Assembly (NCBI GenBank): GCA_016207805.1
Contig: JACQZO010000009.1
Location: forward strand, 1 to 45,561
DNA from: Candidatus Abawacabacteria bacterium
Lineage (GTDB): Bacteria; Patescibacteriota; Gracilibacteria; RBG-16-42-10
Length of the DNA stretch: 45,561 bases
Direction of reading: 5' to 3'
Numbering within the stretch: position 1 is the first letter of the stretch; the number at the start of each line of letters is the position of its first letter. Below the pieces are notes generated by a model, which saw nothing but the letters and a program-made list of their open reading frames with translations, had not been told where the DNA came from and made no database searches. Shown here piece by piece: positions 8,163 through 17,072 of this stretch. The translations under genes and the position numbers were made by a program.

Positions 8163-8618
8163 ATGTACCGTCCTAATGTTGCTGCTGTGGTAGTGAACCA
8201 CAATAAAGAGATTATGATCTGTAAGCGCAATGTTCCGCAAGAACATTGGCAATTTCCTCAGGGGGGCGTGGATGAGGGAGAGACTGAAGAACAAGCAGTT
8301 TTGCGTGAGCTACAGGAAGAGCTTGGTTCTAATAAATTTTCTTTATTGTATAAATCTAAAAACCTCTACCGCTATGAGTGGCCCGGACGCGGTAAGGAAA
8401 GCGAAGGAGATGAAATTATTGGTCAAGAACAACGCTTTTTCTTAGTATTGTTCTGGGGTGTTGATAGTGAAATCGAATTGGAAAAGGGGGGCAGACTTAC
8501 TGAGTTTAAATGGGTACAGCCAGAGGTAGTGGTAGAAAAGATCTATCCTGCTCGTAAATCAACGTGTGAAGCAGTATTAAAAGAATTTGCTCCTATACTT
8601 AAGGTTGCTTCGACATGA
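8163..8618 (+). CDS. rppH: RppH-like Nudix hydrolase
   Basis: The 151-residue single-domain Nudix enzyme has a complete box (residues 34-56, GGVDEGETEEQAVLRELQEELG). WQFPQGGVDEGE is the signature of the RppH/diadenosine polyphosphate group, which removes pyrophosphate from mRNA 5' ends or cleaves ApnA. All metal-binding Glu residues are present. Its TGA stop overlaps the ATG of the SLH-CAP gene (ATGA), so the two are translationally coupled. Whether the substrate is RNA or ApnA cannot be told from sequence. Confidence 0.88.
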   Translation: MYRPNVAAVVVNHNKEIMICKRNVPQEHWQFPQGGVDEGETEEQAVLRELQEELGSNKFSLLYKSKNLYRYEWPGRGKESEGDEIIGQEQRFFLVLFWGVDSEIELEKGGRLTEFKWVQPEVVVEKIYPARKSTCEAVLKEFAPILKVAST

Positions 8619-11008
8619 AAAGTAATAAGTTCATTACTTTAGTAGTACTGTTTCAAGTATTGCTCGCTTCTTCAAGTGTCAGCGCTGCTAGCAATTTTAG
8701 TGATGTCCCTGTCGATCATGTTTATGCCCACGCCATTCAAGTACTGAAGGATAAAGGTATTGTTAGAGGTTACGATGGCATTAGATTTGGTCCTGAACAA
8801 TTAATCACCAGAGCGGAGCTTTTGAAAATTGCTTTGGAAGGTGCTGATATTGACACCTCAGATCAAAAGAATAGCGCTTCACCTTTTATTGACTTGGATA
8901 CGAAGCACTCTCTGCGTCAGTATGTTATTTATGCTAAAGAAAATAATATCGTCTCAGGGTATTCAGACAGCAGTTATCGTCCCAATCAACCAACCACCAG
9001 AGCTGAGGCGATAAAGATTTTACTTAATGTCAACGCCATTGTAGTTCCTCCGGCAATTACCAGGTCTCCCTATCAGGATTTGCGTAATAATGATCCGATC
9101 GCACCTTTTGTGATGACTGCTCGAGAAAAGAAAGTGATTCCAGCGAAGTATGAAGCAACAAATCTTGGTGCCGGAGAACACATTAAACGTGGGGAAGTGG
9201 CCGAAATGATGTATCGCTTACTCTATCTGAAAGAAAACAATCTTTCTGAGTATCCTGAAAATACAGCCTCTATTGTGGTAGTAACAGGTAATCACCCAGT
9301 TGATGTTTTTAAAAATATTACTGTCCAAACACCGATTGCTAAAACCATGGTCGCAAATACTTATTATCCAATTTCAGTAACGACTACAGCTGCAATAGTG
9401 AAAGTGATTATTGAAGATAATCATGAGCAACAGTCGGTTTGGGAATATAAGGTAGAAAATGGTCGAGCGACTTTTGATATCTTTTTTCCTAGTCCTGGTC
9501 AGTATCATATTGCTCTCCTCGCTGATGATAGTAAGCAAGCTGCTTCATTGCCTGTGGCAATACTGGAGAAATGGCTCATTGGTAGTGAAGGAGCACTAGA
9601 GGCTATTGCTGGTGCCCAATTTTCTGGTGATGAAAATCAGCGTATGTGGTTGATGTGGAGTGGAGCAGCTGGCAGAAAATTATTGCAACTTACCTGTGAA
9701 CAGGGGAATAAAAAAGTGACTCGGTTACTCATGTCAGCAGGCGAAAAATGGGAATTAGATTATCAAATGTTCTATGGTTTTGTTGAAGGCAATATTAATT
9801 GTTCCTTAGCTCAAGCCAATGCTGAGTCAACTATAGCAACCGAGCAACCGCTTAGTTCTGCTTATTCCTGGTCTTTTCCTGCTATTACTCACCACTTCCG
9901 TACTTGGGATCAAAAGAATCTGACTTTGACAGGTGCTTTACCATTATTTACTGAGGCGAATTCATTGTCATTACAGGGGAAAGCGAAAATCCCTTTGGCC
10001 AATACTGCCGCAATTATTTTACCTTCAGGAAATGTCCAAACATTTTCTTTGCAAGCAGGAGATCAGGAAGTGCTGAATTCAGATATTCCTTGGCAATTAC
10101 AGGTAGATCTCAATGAAACTGGAGTATATTTTTTAGAAATTAATGATACTGAGGGGCTAGCGGTATTGAATACGCCTATTTACCGCCAAAAAGGTATCCC
10201 TGTACTGCCAGATTTCATTGCCAAGCAAGAAGGTGTGGTGATCACCAACAAGACCCCCCTGACACCTTCAGAGAGAACTGACATGGTGCAAGAATTATTG
10301 CGTAGAATCAATGCTCTTCGGGTATCACAAGACAGAGATCCTGTGGTTTTGGATACTACTTTGAGCATTTTTGCTCAAGCGCATGCTGATGATATGGTTG
10401 CCCAAAATTATTTTTCCCATCGCGATAAAAGTGGCCGTGGTCCTGATCAGAGAAGGCAGCGTTTTGATGTTACTTTACCAGTAGGAGAAAATATTGCTTT
10501 GAGTATTGATATTGATGCTATCGATGAGGGCTTGAATCGCAGTGCTGTCCACCGTCTCAATACGCTACGTGCTCAATGGGCCCAAGTAGGTATCGGTATT
10601 GCTCGAGGCAGTGATGGTTTGCTCTATGCTGTAGAAGAATTCTCCACCCGTTCATTTATTGCTCGGCCTATGACGGAGGCTGAGCAACAAGAATTGCAAA
10701 CGATGACTTTGGAACGTTTGAATCTTAACCGTGCTAATGAGCATTTATTCCCCTTAACTATCGGCACAGAATTTCAAGGGGCTATTGATACTTGGGAAGC
10801 AAATCCCAAAGGTACCGATCTGAAATCATTATTACTGGCAGCTGGTATGAAACGTGGCCGAGTACTTTCTATTGAAACTGATTATTCCCCTCATTTGCCA
10901 GCAGAGTTGTCCTTGCAAACCGCATTATCCGAGCCAGGTATCACTAAAATGATTATGGGTATTGCTTTTGTAGGGGAACGCATGCATACCCGAGTCGTGT
11001 TTTATTAG
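8615..11008 (+). CDS. secreted S-layer-homology and CAP-domain protein
   Basis: A signal peptide (1-24, cleavage after SVSA) leads into three SLH repeats (about 26-70, 87-135, 148-200; FSDV...RAELLKI and two variants), which usually anchor proteins to the wall or S-layer. A long beta-rich middle (about 210-540) is followed by a CAP/SCP (YkwD-like) domain near 548-690 (INALR...LSIFAQAHADDMVAQNYFSH...VGENIA), and a further about 100 residues. CAP-domain function in bacteria is unsettled. It is exported and probably surface-bound. It starts in an ATGA overlap with the Nudix gene. Confidence 0.9.
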   Translation: MKSNKFITLVVLFQVLLASSSVSAASNFSDVPVDHVYAHAIQVLKDKGIVRGYDGIRFGPEQLITRAELLKIALEGADIDTSDQKNSASPFIDLDTKHSLRQYVIYAKENNIVSGYSDSSYRPNQPTTRAEAIKILLNVNAIVVPPAITRSPYQDLRNNDPIAPFVMTAREKKVIPAKYEATNLGAGEHIKRGEVAEMMYRLLYLKENNLSEYPENTASIVVVTGNHPVDVFKNITVQTPIAKTMVANTYYPISVTTTAAIVKVIIEDNHEQQSVWEYKVENGRATFDIFFPSPGQYHIALLADDSKQAASLPVAILEKWLIGSEGALEAIAGAQFSGDENQRMWLMWSGAAGRKLLQLTCEQGNKKVTRLLMSAGEKWELDYQMFYGFVEGNINCSLAQANAESTIATEQPLSSAYSWSFPAITHHFRTWDQKNLTLTGALPLFTEANSLSLQGKAKIPLANTAAIILPSGNVQTFSLQAGDQEVLNSDIPWQLQVDLNETGVYFLEINDTEGLAVLNTPIYRQKGIPVLPDFIAKQEGVVITNKTPLTPSERTDMVQELLRRINALRVSQDRDPVVLDTTLSIFAQAHADDMVAQNYFSHRDKSGRGPDQRRQRFDVTLPVGENIALSIDIDAIDEGLNRSAVHRLNTLRAQWAQVGIGIARGSDGLLYAVEEFSTRSFIARPMTEAEQQELQTMTLERLNLNRANEHLFPLTIGTEFQGAIDTWEANPKGTDLKSLLLAAGMKRGRVLSIETDYSPHLPAELSLQTALSEPGITKMIMGIAFVGERMHTRVVFY

Positions 11009-11013
11009 CAAAA

Positions 11014-12063
11014 ATGCCCACCCTTTCTTATTCCGCTTTACAAACTTTTCGCACTTGTCCTTTACAGTATAAGTACGCCTACCTAGATAAATTCCCTGGT
11101 GAACAGACGGCGAGTATGCATTTTGGCACTTTGCTCCATCAAGTCATGGAAGAGCTCTATGCCACCAATTTGTTACCGGTAAGTAAAGATGAGTTGATCA
11201 ATATTATTAGTAATAAATGGCGTGGTGATCTGTATCAGTCGGATCAATTTCAAGCGGAACAAGATTTTAAGGAGGCGATTGCTATTGCTAGTAGAGAATG
11301 GGAAAAGAGGCAAAGCCCAATTGCTCATCATACTATTGGTTTGGAAAAGCCTTTCATCTTTAAGGTGATTGACGATTTTTTAGTTAGAGGCCGCATTGAT
11401 CGGGTCGATAAAGTGGATAATGAAACTTTGGAAATTATTGATTACAAAACTGGCCGCATGGTGCCGTCTCAAGGCGAATTGGAAAATAACTTACAATTAG
11501 CAGTGTACTATGTTGCCTTACGGGCTCTATGGCCAAACATGAAAAAAGTAAAGCTAACGCTCTACTATCTGCGTCCCGACATGGCTGTCAGTTTCGAACC
11601 AGGTCTGGATTTTGAGCAAATGTCTTTAGATAAGTTGAAAACAGTAATTGCCAGTATTAAGCAAAGTGATTTTGGCCCCACAGTTGGTTCTCATTGCCAG
11701 CGCTGTTCCTATAGATCTGTCTGTCCTATGATGAAACACAAATATGCTAAGCCTGAAGCAGTCCAAGCGGGTAAGACTTTAGCTGATACCTATGTGCAAT
11801 TGGTAACTGAACGCAAGGCTATCGAAGCACAAATTGATCAAACTAAAGAGCATTTGGATCAATTCTTTGCCAACAATGAAGTGCAACAAGTATTTGGCAC
11901 TACTGCTGCTGTCCGCAAGTCCACTAGCCAAGTAAGCCGATTGAATGGAGCCCAAGTGAAAACCTATTTAGAAGCCCAAGGCAATCTATCCGACTTCATC
12001 GAAACCAAAGTTGAAAGTAGATTAGTGATTAGTCAATCATTAACCCCCATAGAAGAAATATAG
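11014..12063 (+). CDS. RecB-family PD-(D/E)XK nuclease with Fe-S cysteines
   Basis: The 349-residue protein has the RecB/Cas4-like nuclease core: H42 (GTLLHQVMEE), GRIDRVD (D129), IDYKTG (D143, K145) and QLAVYY (Q161). Cys15 plus a C-terminal CxxC-x5-C (C228, C231, C237) match the four-Cys 4Fe-4S pattern of AddB/Dna2-type nucleases. A helical tail of about 100 residues follows. It starts 5 nt after the SLH-CAP gene and precedes a DNA polymerase III subunit, so a DNA repair or recombination role is likely. It is not a Cas4: no cas genes or CRISPR array are nearby. Confidence 0.9.
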   Translation: MPTLSYSALQTFRTCPLQYKYAYLDKFPGEQTASMHFGTLLHQVMEELYATNLLPVSKDELINIISNKWRGDLYQSDQFQAEQDFKEAIAIASREWEKRQSPIAHHTIGLEKPFIFKVIDDFLVRGRIDRVDKVDNETLEIIDYKTGRMVPSQGELENNLQLAVYYVALRALWPNMKKVKLTLYYLRPDMAVSFEPGLDFEQMSLDKLKTVIASIKQSDFGPTVGSHCQRCSYRSVCPMMKHKYAKPEAVQAGKTLADTYVQLVTERKAIEAQIDQTKEHLDQFFANNEVQQVFGTTAAVRKSTSQVSRLNGAQVKTYLEAQGNLSDFIETKVESRLVISQSLTPIEEI

Positions 12064-12077
12064 CGCCTCGTCTCTCC

Positions 12078-12102
12078 ATTCGTAATTTGTAATTCGTAAT
12101 TT
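12078..12102 (+). repeat. heptamer repeat A (GTAATTC), copy 3
   Basis: Three and a half units of ATTCGTA/ATTTGTA end 2 nt before the ATG of the DNA polymerase III delta gene. The tail (...CGTAATTTCT-ATG) is identical to that before rpmB. Confidence 0.85.
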
Positions 12103-12104
12103 CT

Positions 12105-13031
12105 ATGCACCTTCTTCTCTACGGCGATGACAGCGCTCTGCTCAGAGACAAACTGGCTGCCTTTAAATCACAGTTTAGTAAAATGTATCCTGATGGTGAA
12201 GTGATTACTCTTTATCATGATGATTTACCTGAGTTAGATATCATGGCAGATTTGTTAACTACGGATTCATTATTTGGCAGCAAAAAGCTTTTTATTTTCA
12301 AAGGCCTCATTCCTCAATTGGAAAAGAAGAATGCTCAAGAATTAATTCCTTGGTTGCACTCAGGTGGCGCATTACATACAGTTATTTATTATGAAGAGGG
12401 GAATCTTGAGGCGCAAAAATCTGAGTTCATTCAAGATCTTCAGAAGCGAACACTATTAGATCCTAAATATGTGTTCTTTTGTCGTAAGGGGAGAGGCTTT
12501 AGCCATAATACTAATTTAACTACAGAGCAAAAGCTTTATCTAGATCAAGTTTATGCTGATGATAGTGCCTTAGCAAAACAAGAAATGAAAAAAGTAGAGC
12601 TATTGCAAAGAGCAGGGCATCCAGAATTGATTAATCAAGTGTTTAGTGACTTTCAAATGTCGCTTTCGGTATTTCCTTTTATTGACAGTATCTTTGCTCG
12701 TGATGTCCGCAAGTCAACTTCATTGTTAAAGAGTTTGTTAGAACAAGGGGAAAATGAACTGATGCTTCTCACTATGCTTATCAACCATATGAAAAAGATC
12801 CTTTTTGTCCTTGATGCTGAAGATAAGGGCGGCGATATCGATGGTTTACTGAAAAAAATGAGGGTGCATGCTTTTGTGGCTAAAAAGTTGCTACAACAAA
12901 AGCGAGCATTTACTTTGATTCAAGCTAAAATGTGGCTCGCAAACTTATTGCAAATTGATTTGTTGGCTAAGCAAGGGAAAGTGGATCCGAAAATAGCTCT
13001 TAGCCAATTTTGTGTTAGTATTGGCACGTAG
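12105..13031 (+). CDS. holA: DNA polymerase III delta subunit (clamp loader)
   Basis: The 308-residue protein has the HolA layout: a degenerate AAA+ N-terminal domain starting LLLYGDDSALLRDKLAAFK, then LLTTDSLFGSKKLFIFKGL, which matches 'l.t.slF...rlviv', and a helical C-terminal collar. No Walker motifs, as expected for delta. It would open the sliding clamp. Sequence divergence is high, as is common in CPR, but length and N-terminal motifs fit well. Confidence 0.85.
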   Translation: MHLLLYGDDSALLRDKLAAFKSQFSKMYPDGEVITLYHDDLPELDIMADLLTTDSLFGSKKLFIFKGLIPQLEKKNAQELIPWLHSGGALHTVIYYEEGNLEAQKSEFIQDLQKRTLLDPKYVFFCRKGRGFSHNTNLTTEQKLYLDQVYADDSALAKQEMKKVELLQRAGHPELINQVFSDFQMSLSVFPFIDSIFARDVRKSTSLLKSLLEQGENELMLLTMLINHMKKILFVLDAEDKGGDIDGLLKKMRVHAFVAKKLLQQKRAFTLIQAKMWLANLLQIDLLAKQGKVDPKIALSQFCVSIGT

Positions 13032-13042
13032 TCTTTTCGCAT

Positions 13043-13429
13043 ATGCTTCGTCGTAAATGGCAAGAGAACATCACCATGCGCATGCTCCTGGGAGTGTGTA
13101 TTTTTCTGGCCATATACCAGATGTACACCTATGCCGTGAAAAGCTATCAAGATTATCAAATCAATCAACAAATTCGCCAAGGTGAAGCTGAAATTACCCA
13201 ATTGGAACAGGATAACCGTCATATGCAGGAATACTTAAAGTATTTAGATACCGAAGCATACAAAGAGAAGGAGGCTAAGCGAATTAAAAATGTTAAGAAT
13301 CCGAATGAAGATGTCTTTATTATCCGCAATCAAGGATTAGAAAAAGTAGATTCAGCCCAAAATCAGCAAATAAATTCATGGTTAGCACTTTCTAATCCTG
13401 AAAGGTGGTGGAAGTTCTTTTTGAGATAG
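13043..13429 (+). CDS. DivIC/FtsB-like septum formation initiator
   Basis: The 128-residue protein has one transmembrane helix (about 13-33), a coiled coil (about 38-75, EITQLEQDNRHMQEYLKYLD), and EAYKEKEAKRIKNVKNPNEDVFII, the classic 'E..AR...g...pgE..~' part of DivIC/FtsB. It ends in NPERWWKFFL, a tail I associate with CPR members. In other bacteria these proteins link FtsL and FtsQ/DivIB in the divisome. It starts 11 nt after holA. Confidence 0.88.
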   Translation: MLRRKWQENITMRMLLGVCIFLAIYQMYTYAVKSYQDYQINQQIRQGEAEITQLEQDNRHMQEYLKYLDTEAYKEKEAKRIKNVKNPNEDVFIIRNQGLEKVDSAQNQQINSWLALSNPERWWKFFLR

Positions 13430-13445
13430 TTATTAACCAATATCT

Positions 13446-13685
13446 ATGTTGCTCTTATTCCAAAAAGAGAGTTGTCCCTATTGCGCTAAAGTTCGCTTGG
13501 CTCTCACTAATCTGCAGCTTTCCTTTGTCTCTATTAATTCCAAAAGTGGTTATCCTGCTAGAGATATTCAAATAAAATTGGGTGGCATCGATCAAGTTCC
13601 GTTTTTAGTTGATATTGATCGCGGCGTGCTAATGTATGAATCTGATGATATAGTAGCGTATCTAGAAAAAACTTATGGCAAATAA
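13446..13685 (+). CDS. glutaredoxin-like/GST-N-domain protein
   Basis: The 79-residue thioredoxin-fold protein carries CPYC (C10, C13) and a VPFL cis-proline loop (V51-P52), followed by YESDDIVAYLEKTY, which corresponds to the ESx(I/A)I..YL segment of glutaredoxins and GST N-domains. It probably reduces disulfides. Its 3' end overlaps the methyltransferase gene by 11 nt, implying coupled translation. Confidence 0.88.
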   Translation: MLLLFQKESCPYCAKVRLALTNLQLSFVSINSKSGYPARDIQIKLGGIDQVPFLVDIDRGVLMYESDDIVAYLEKTYGK

Positions 13686-14853
13686 AAGGGGAGTGGTGAT
13701 GCTCAGGGCTGGTAGAGAACGGTCAGTACAGAAATTTCATCCTTGGGTATTCTCAGGGGCAATTACTAAAGTTGACGCGCAAAAGGGTGATATTGTTGAT
13801 ATTATTGATAACAAGGAACAGTTTTTAGCCTGCGGCTATTTTAATGACAGTGCCACCATTGCTTGTCGTATTCTCACTTGGCATCAAACTGAAGAGATTG
13901 ACCAAGCATTTTTTGCTAATAAATTACGTTCGGCTTATATCCAACGTCAGCCATTTCTGACTGAAACTAATGCCTATCGTTTATGTTTCAGTGAAGCTGA
14001 TGGTTTGCCAGGACTGATTGTTGATGTCTATGATCAAGTGGTGGTGATCCAAATCTCTACTCTTGGTATGGAAAGGTGGCGAGATACTATTGTCAAAGCT
14101 CTCGTGGATGTTTTGAGTCCTAGCTCTATTTATGAAAAAAGTGAAAGCGAAAGTCGTGCTATTGAAGGACTAGGAGAAAGTAATGGTTTGCTCTGGGGAG
14201 AACTCAAAACCGGTATGGTAGAGATAAAAGAGGGTAATGCTACCTTTTTAGTTGATGTTATCAATGGTCAAAAAACAGGTTTTTTCTTAGATCAAAGAGC
14301 AAATCGCTTAAGTATTGCCCCATACGTAAAAGATAAAGTTGTATTGAATACATTCTCTTATACTGGCGGCTTTAGTATTCATGCCGCTTTGGCTGATGCT
14401 AAACAAGTAGTTAGCGTAGATAGTTCCGAAAGTGCTATTGCTTTAGCAAAAGAGAATGCCCAGCAAAATAAAGTAGCTGATAAATGCTTATTCAGTTGTG
14501 AAGATGTGTTCGAATACCTAAAAAAAACTGATCAGCAATTTGATGTGATCATTCTCGATCCACCTGGTTTTGTGAAGTCAAAAAAAGATTTACAAGCGGG
14601 GACAAATGCTTATCGAGTATTGTATCAATTAGCTCTAAAACGTTTAAGCCGCAATGGTATACTCATTACGGCATCATGTTCTGGCTGGGTAGATCGAGCA
14701 CTCTTTCACAAAATCGCTTTTTGGGCATGTGAAAAGAATGGCGTAGTATTAAAGCTGATCGCAGAAAGCGGACATACCTGGGACCACCCTATTTCAGTTT
14801 TTTTCCCTGAGGGAGAGTATCTGAAATATGCTGTATATCAGCGAGCGAATTAA
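13675..14853 (+). CDS. rlmI: RlmI-like class I SAM-dependent rRNA cytosine-C5 methyltransferase
   Basis: The 392-residue protein has an N-terminal PUA-type domain (about 8-75, RSVQKFHPWVFSGAI), then a central EEHEE domain, then a Rossmann methyltransferase. LNTFSYTGGFSIHA is the SAM loop, IILDPPGFV the substrate motif, and TASCSG carries the expected catalytic Cys. E. coli RlmI makes m5C1962 in 23S rRNA. The exact target here is inferred. It overlaps the glutaredoxin-like gene upstream and converges with the next gene by 4 nt. Confidence 0.9.
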   Translation: MANKRGVVMLRAGRERSVQKFHPWVFSGAITKVDAQKGDIVDIIDNKEQFLACGYFNDSATIACRILTWHQTEEIDQAFFANKLRSAYIQRQPFLTETNAYRLCFSEADGLPGLIVDVYDQVVVIQISTLGMERWRDTIVKALVDVLSPSSIYEKSESESRAIEGLGESNGLLWGELKTGMVEIKEGNATFLVDVINGQKTGFFLDQRANRLSIAPYVKDKVVLNTFSYTGGFSIHAALADAKQVVSVDSSESAIALAKENAQQNKVADKCLFSCEDVFEYLKKTDQQFDVIILDPPGFVKSKKDLQAGTNAYRVLYQLALKRLSRNGILITASCSGWVDRALFHKIAFWACEKNGVVLKLIAESGHTWDHPISVFFPEGEYLKYAVYQRAN

Positions 14854-15617
14854 GACTTAGTTCTAGTAGCAGTTCGTTGAGCTATTACAGCATCAGCTTC
14901 AGCAGCAGCAATTTGTTGTGTTTCGATTTCGTCAATAACAATGCGCACTTTTGCTAATGATTCTAGTTCGTGGTGTTGTTGAAATAACGATCCCAATGGG
15001 CCAATGATGCGAGCGATAGTGTCGCGGTTGCCTATACGTGAGCCAATGATAGCTCTTTCCCACGCAGTTAGTTGTCTTTTCATTTCCTCAACAATAATTC
15101 TAGTCAACTCCATTAATTGGGCACCTTCTTTTCTTTGCTCGATATCGTCGCTGCATAGCAAAATATAGGCCTGTTCACGTAAATTGTCAGTTACAGCAAC
15201 CCATTGCCAAAAACGAGCTGCATCTAGCGAGTACTGACCATTAAAACTATCTACAATTTGTTTCCTGGTTTCACCGCCACTTAAGATTGCTGTTATCCAC
15301 CATCGTGATGCGTGAGCGATGCGATTATTCAAATGTTCAAACCGGGCTTTACCTTGAGGTATCTTTTGTAAGGCCAATTCAGCTCTTAAGGGATAACGAG
15401 TTTCACCAGCTCTTGCCATTGCTATTCCTTGTAAAATATAGGCGGCAAATTGAGGGCCAAGATTATTTAGGTTGGCATCTTTACTATAAGCTAGTATTTC
15501 TTCTCTTACTGAAGCTGGTTCCGTCATCGGTTTTGCCACTTCTCCGTTCCCCACTGCTTCAGCGGCTTGTGCCATGATACTCTCCCAATTGGCTAGATTT
15601 AGTGCTTTGGTTGTCAT
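14850..15617 (-). CDS. hypothetical all-helical protein, 255 aa
   Basis: I recognise no family. The predicted structure is helical throughout with no membrane segment or signal, and it contains Ala-rich ends. I chose the ATG at 15617 (MTTKALNLANWESIMAQ); an in-frame ATG at 15668 would add 17 aromatic-rich residues that look like non-coding sequence. It ends convergently against the RlmI-like gene with 4 nt overlap and forms its own transcription unit. Confidence 0.65.
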   Translation of the reverse strand: MTTKALNLANWESIMAQAAEAVGNGEVAKPMTEPASVREEILAYSKDANLNNLGPQFAAYILQGIAMARAGETRYPLRAELALQKIPQGKARFEHLNNRIAHASRWWITAILSGGETRKQIVDSFNGQYSLDAARFWQWVAVTDNLREQAYILLCSDDIEQRKEGAQLMELTRIIVEEMKRQLTAWERAIIGSRIGNRDTIARIIGPLGSLFQQHHELESLAKVRIVIDEIETQQIAAAEADAVIAQRTATRTKS

Positions 15618-15787
15618 AATAAATTTGTGAATGGCTATCTTATACCAATAAAATGAGAAGTCAATCATTACTTAATGAAGGCATTTAATAGTTGCTTATT
15701 GCGCCAAAATAATTAGTTGTTTTGTCTAATTCCTTTGTTAGAAAGTCTAGGAAATTTTTAGTACAGTGAAACCTTCACAATACTTCT

Positions 15788-16102
15788 ATGCCATTAGGAA
15801 CTCCCGAATTATTACTGCTTGCAGCATTAGGTCTTCCTTCTTCAGGATCGGAGTATAGAAAAAGTTTTCGGGATGTCGTTGAGTTCAGTTTTGTTACTAC
15901 AGGGCGTGATCATCTTCGCGTTCATAGTATGGATCAAAGACAAATAATTGGTGCCGTGCTTGCTCGTGATCGTCGTCGGCAGCAGCTTGATGGAAGAATT
16001 AGTTCTGAAAAAAAACATCATCGGGCGCCTCGGCGCAAAAAGCCCGATTATTGGCAGGAAAAAGCACTACGTGATGCCAATAGGCATGGTGGCAATTCTT
16101 AG
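15788..16102 (+). CDS. small basic hypothetical protein, 104 aa
   Basis: No family recognised. Hydrophobic residues 5-18 (PELLLLAALGLPSS) are followed by a basic, Arg/Lys/His-rich second half (DRRRQQL...KKHHRAPRRKKPDYW), suggesting nucleic-acid or polyanion binding. A TACAGT -10 candidate (15762-15767) ends 21 nt before the ATG and no Shine-Dalgarno is seen. It lies alone upstream of the initiator tRNA. Confidence 0.55.
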   Translation: MPLGTPELLLLAALGLPSSGSEYRKSFRDVVEFSFVTTGRDHLRVHSMDQRQIIGAVLARDRRRQQLDGRISSEKKHHRAPRRKKPDYWQEKALRDANRHGGNS

Positions 16103-16191
16103 ATGATCTGAAAGCCATATTTGCTGAAGTGTACTTGCGTATTTATAATAACTGAGTAAAATGCTGACAGTTCTTCCGGTTACTTTATCGA

Positions 16192-16267
16192 CGCGGGGTA
16201 GAGCAGTTGGCAGCTCGCAAGGCTCATAACCTTGAGGTCGCTGGTTCGAGTCCAGCCCCCGCAACCA
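16192..16267 (+). tRNA. initiator tRNA-fMet (CAT)
   Basis: The cloverleaf has acceptor CGCGGGG/CCCCGCA with the C1-A72 mismatch that marks bacterial initiators, and an A11-U24 pair in the D stem, also an initiator trait. Anticodon loop CTCATAA gives CAT; CCA is encoded. The anticodon stem is CAAGG/CCTTG, so position 29-41 is A-U rather than the first of the usual three G-C pairs. Confidence 0.95.
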
Positions 16268-16400
16268 ATACGAGCACCGTAGGTGCGGCGTGTCTTATCC
16301 TAATCCTTATCCTCCCCTTATACCTTCTCCTTCACCAGAAGCAGTTTTGACGATGCTCGAAGGATCAGGATAAGTATAAGGATAAAATGAGGAATTCTGG
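16268..16400 (+). repeat. tRNA-linked dispersed repeat, copy 2, with inverted TCCTTATCC units
   Basis: Right after the CCA comes the same CGAGCACCGTAGGTG block and TTATCCTAATCC units found after tRNA-Pro(CGG). About 50 bp further on, inverted copies of the same unit (GGATAAG...AAGGATAA, 16364-16387) form the second arm. It occupies most of the 232-bp gap before the reductase gene. No ORF inside. Confidence 0.75.
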
Positions 16401-16499
16401 AGTATTCAATCCGGGCTATTTCTCTGAGTCTATTGGAAATAGTGGTGAATATGAATTAATGTCTCAAGGCTATAATCATACCAGTAGGAAAATCTTTAT

Positions 16500-17000
16500 A
16501 TGAAAACTATTCTTCACTTAGCGATATCAGCTGACGGTTTTATAGCAGAGTCAAATGGTAATTCAGACTGGGTGTTACCAGCTGACGAGGACCTTTTTAT
16601 CCAGCGCGCTCATGATGCTGGTTGTTTAGTTGTGGGGAAAACTACATTTCAGCAATATCAAAATAAGATCTATCCGGTAAAAGATGTATTGAATATTGTA
16701 CTGACTCATGATGATAATTTTCAGGCAAAAAATATAATGGTTGCGGATTCTCCTGCAAGAGCCTTACAAATAGCCCAAGAACAAGGTTGCCCAGGATTAT
16801 TAATTGCTGGTGGAGCAAAAACTAGTGCTACATTTTTACAAGCGAATCTCCTTGATGAAATATTCTTTTCTGTCCATCCTTTGATTTTGGGGGCAGGTAT
16901 AAAACCATTTGGAGGCTTGGTCACAGTACGAAATATTTCGCTAATTGGTACCAAATCTTTGGCCAATGGCCTTGTCCAGTTACATTATAGAAGAGCCTAA
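16500..17000 (+). CDS. RibD C-terminal/DHFR-fold reductase
   Basis: The 166-residue protein begins KTILHLAISADGFIAESNG...DWV, the start of the RibD-C/dihydrofolate-reductase-like fold. It continues with CLVVGKTTFQQY, IAGGAKTSATFLQANLLDEIFFSVHPLILGAG and the C-terminal LANGLVQLHYRR strand. It probably uses NAD(P)H. Neither riboflavin nor folate genes lie nearby, so the substrate is open. A TATAAT hexamer (16471-16476) ends 24 nt before the ATG. It opens the accessory block and could belong functionally with the oxygenase-like genes that follow (inference). Confidence 0.9.
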   Translation: MKTILHLAISADGFIAESNGNSDWVLPADEDLFIQRAHDAGCLVVGKTTFQQYQNKIYPVKDVLNIVLTHDDNFQAKNIMVADSPARALQIAQEQGCPGLLIAGGAKTSATFLQANLLDEIFFSVHPLILGAGIKPFGGLVTVRNISLIGTKSLANGLVQLHYRRA

Positions 17001-17033
17001 TCGCTAAATGAGCTATGCTCCTCTAGGCGATTA
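16998..17033 (+). other. hairpin at the end of the reductase gene
   Basis: TAATCGC (starting with the stop codon) and GCGATTA form a 7-bp stem, and GAGC-TAT-GCTC forms a small inner hairpin. No U run follows, so it is not a standard terminator, but it separates the reductase gene from the next one. Confidence 0.4.
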
Positions 17034-17072
17034 ATGATCATATAAGTAGATTGTCATCTTTGATAAATATTC

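Noticed and set aside
8616..8618. TGA recoded as glycine, as in some CPR lineages
   Set aside because: TGA serves as a stop at natural gene ends (Nudix gene at 8618, pyruvate-kinase-like gene at 37459, oxygenase-like paralog 3), and no long frame needs TGA read-through.
11014..12063. Cas4 nuclease
   Set aside because: It has the shared RecB-type core and Fe-S cysteines, but is longer than Cas4, carries a C-terminal helical extension, and sits in a replication/division gene run.
16067..16264. Minus-strand ORF starting MRGLDSNQRPQGYEPCELP
   Set aside because: It is the antisense of the initiator tRNA gene; 'RGLDSNQRP'-type peptides are a known artefact of translating tRNA genes.
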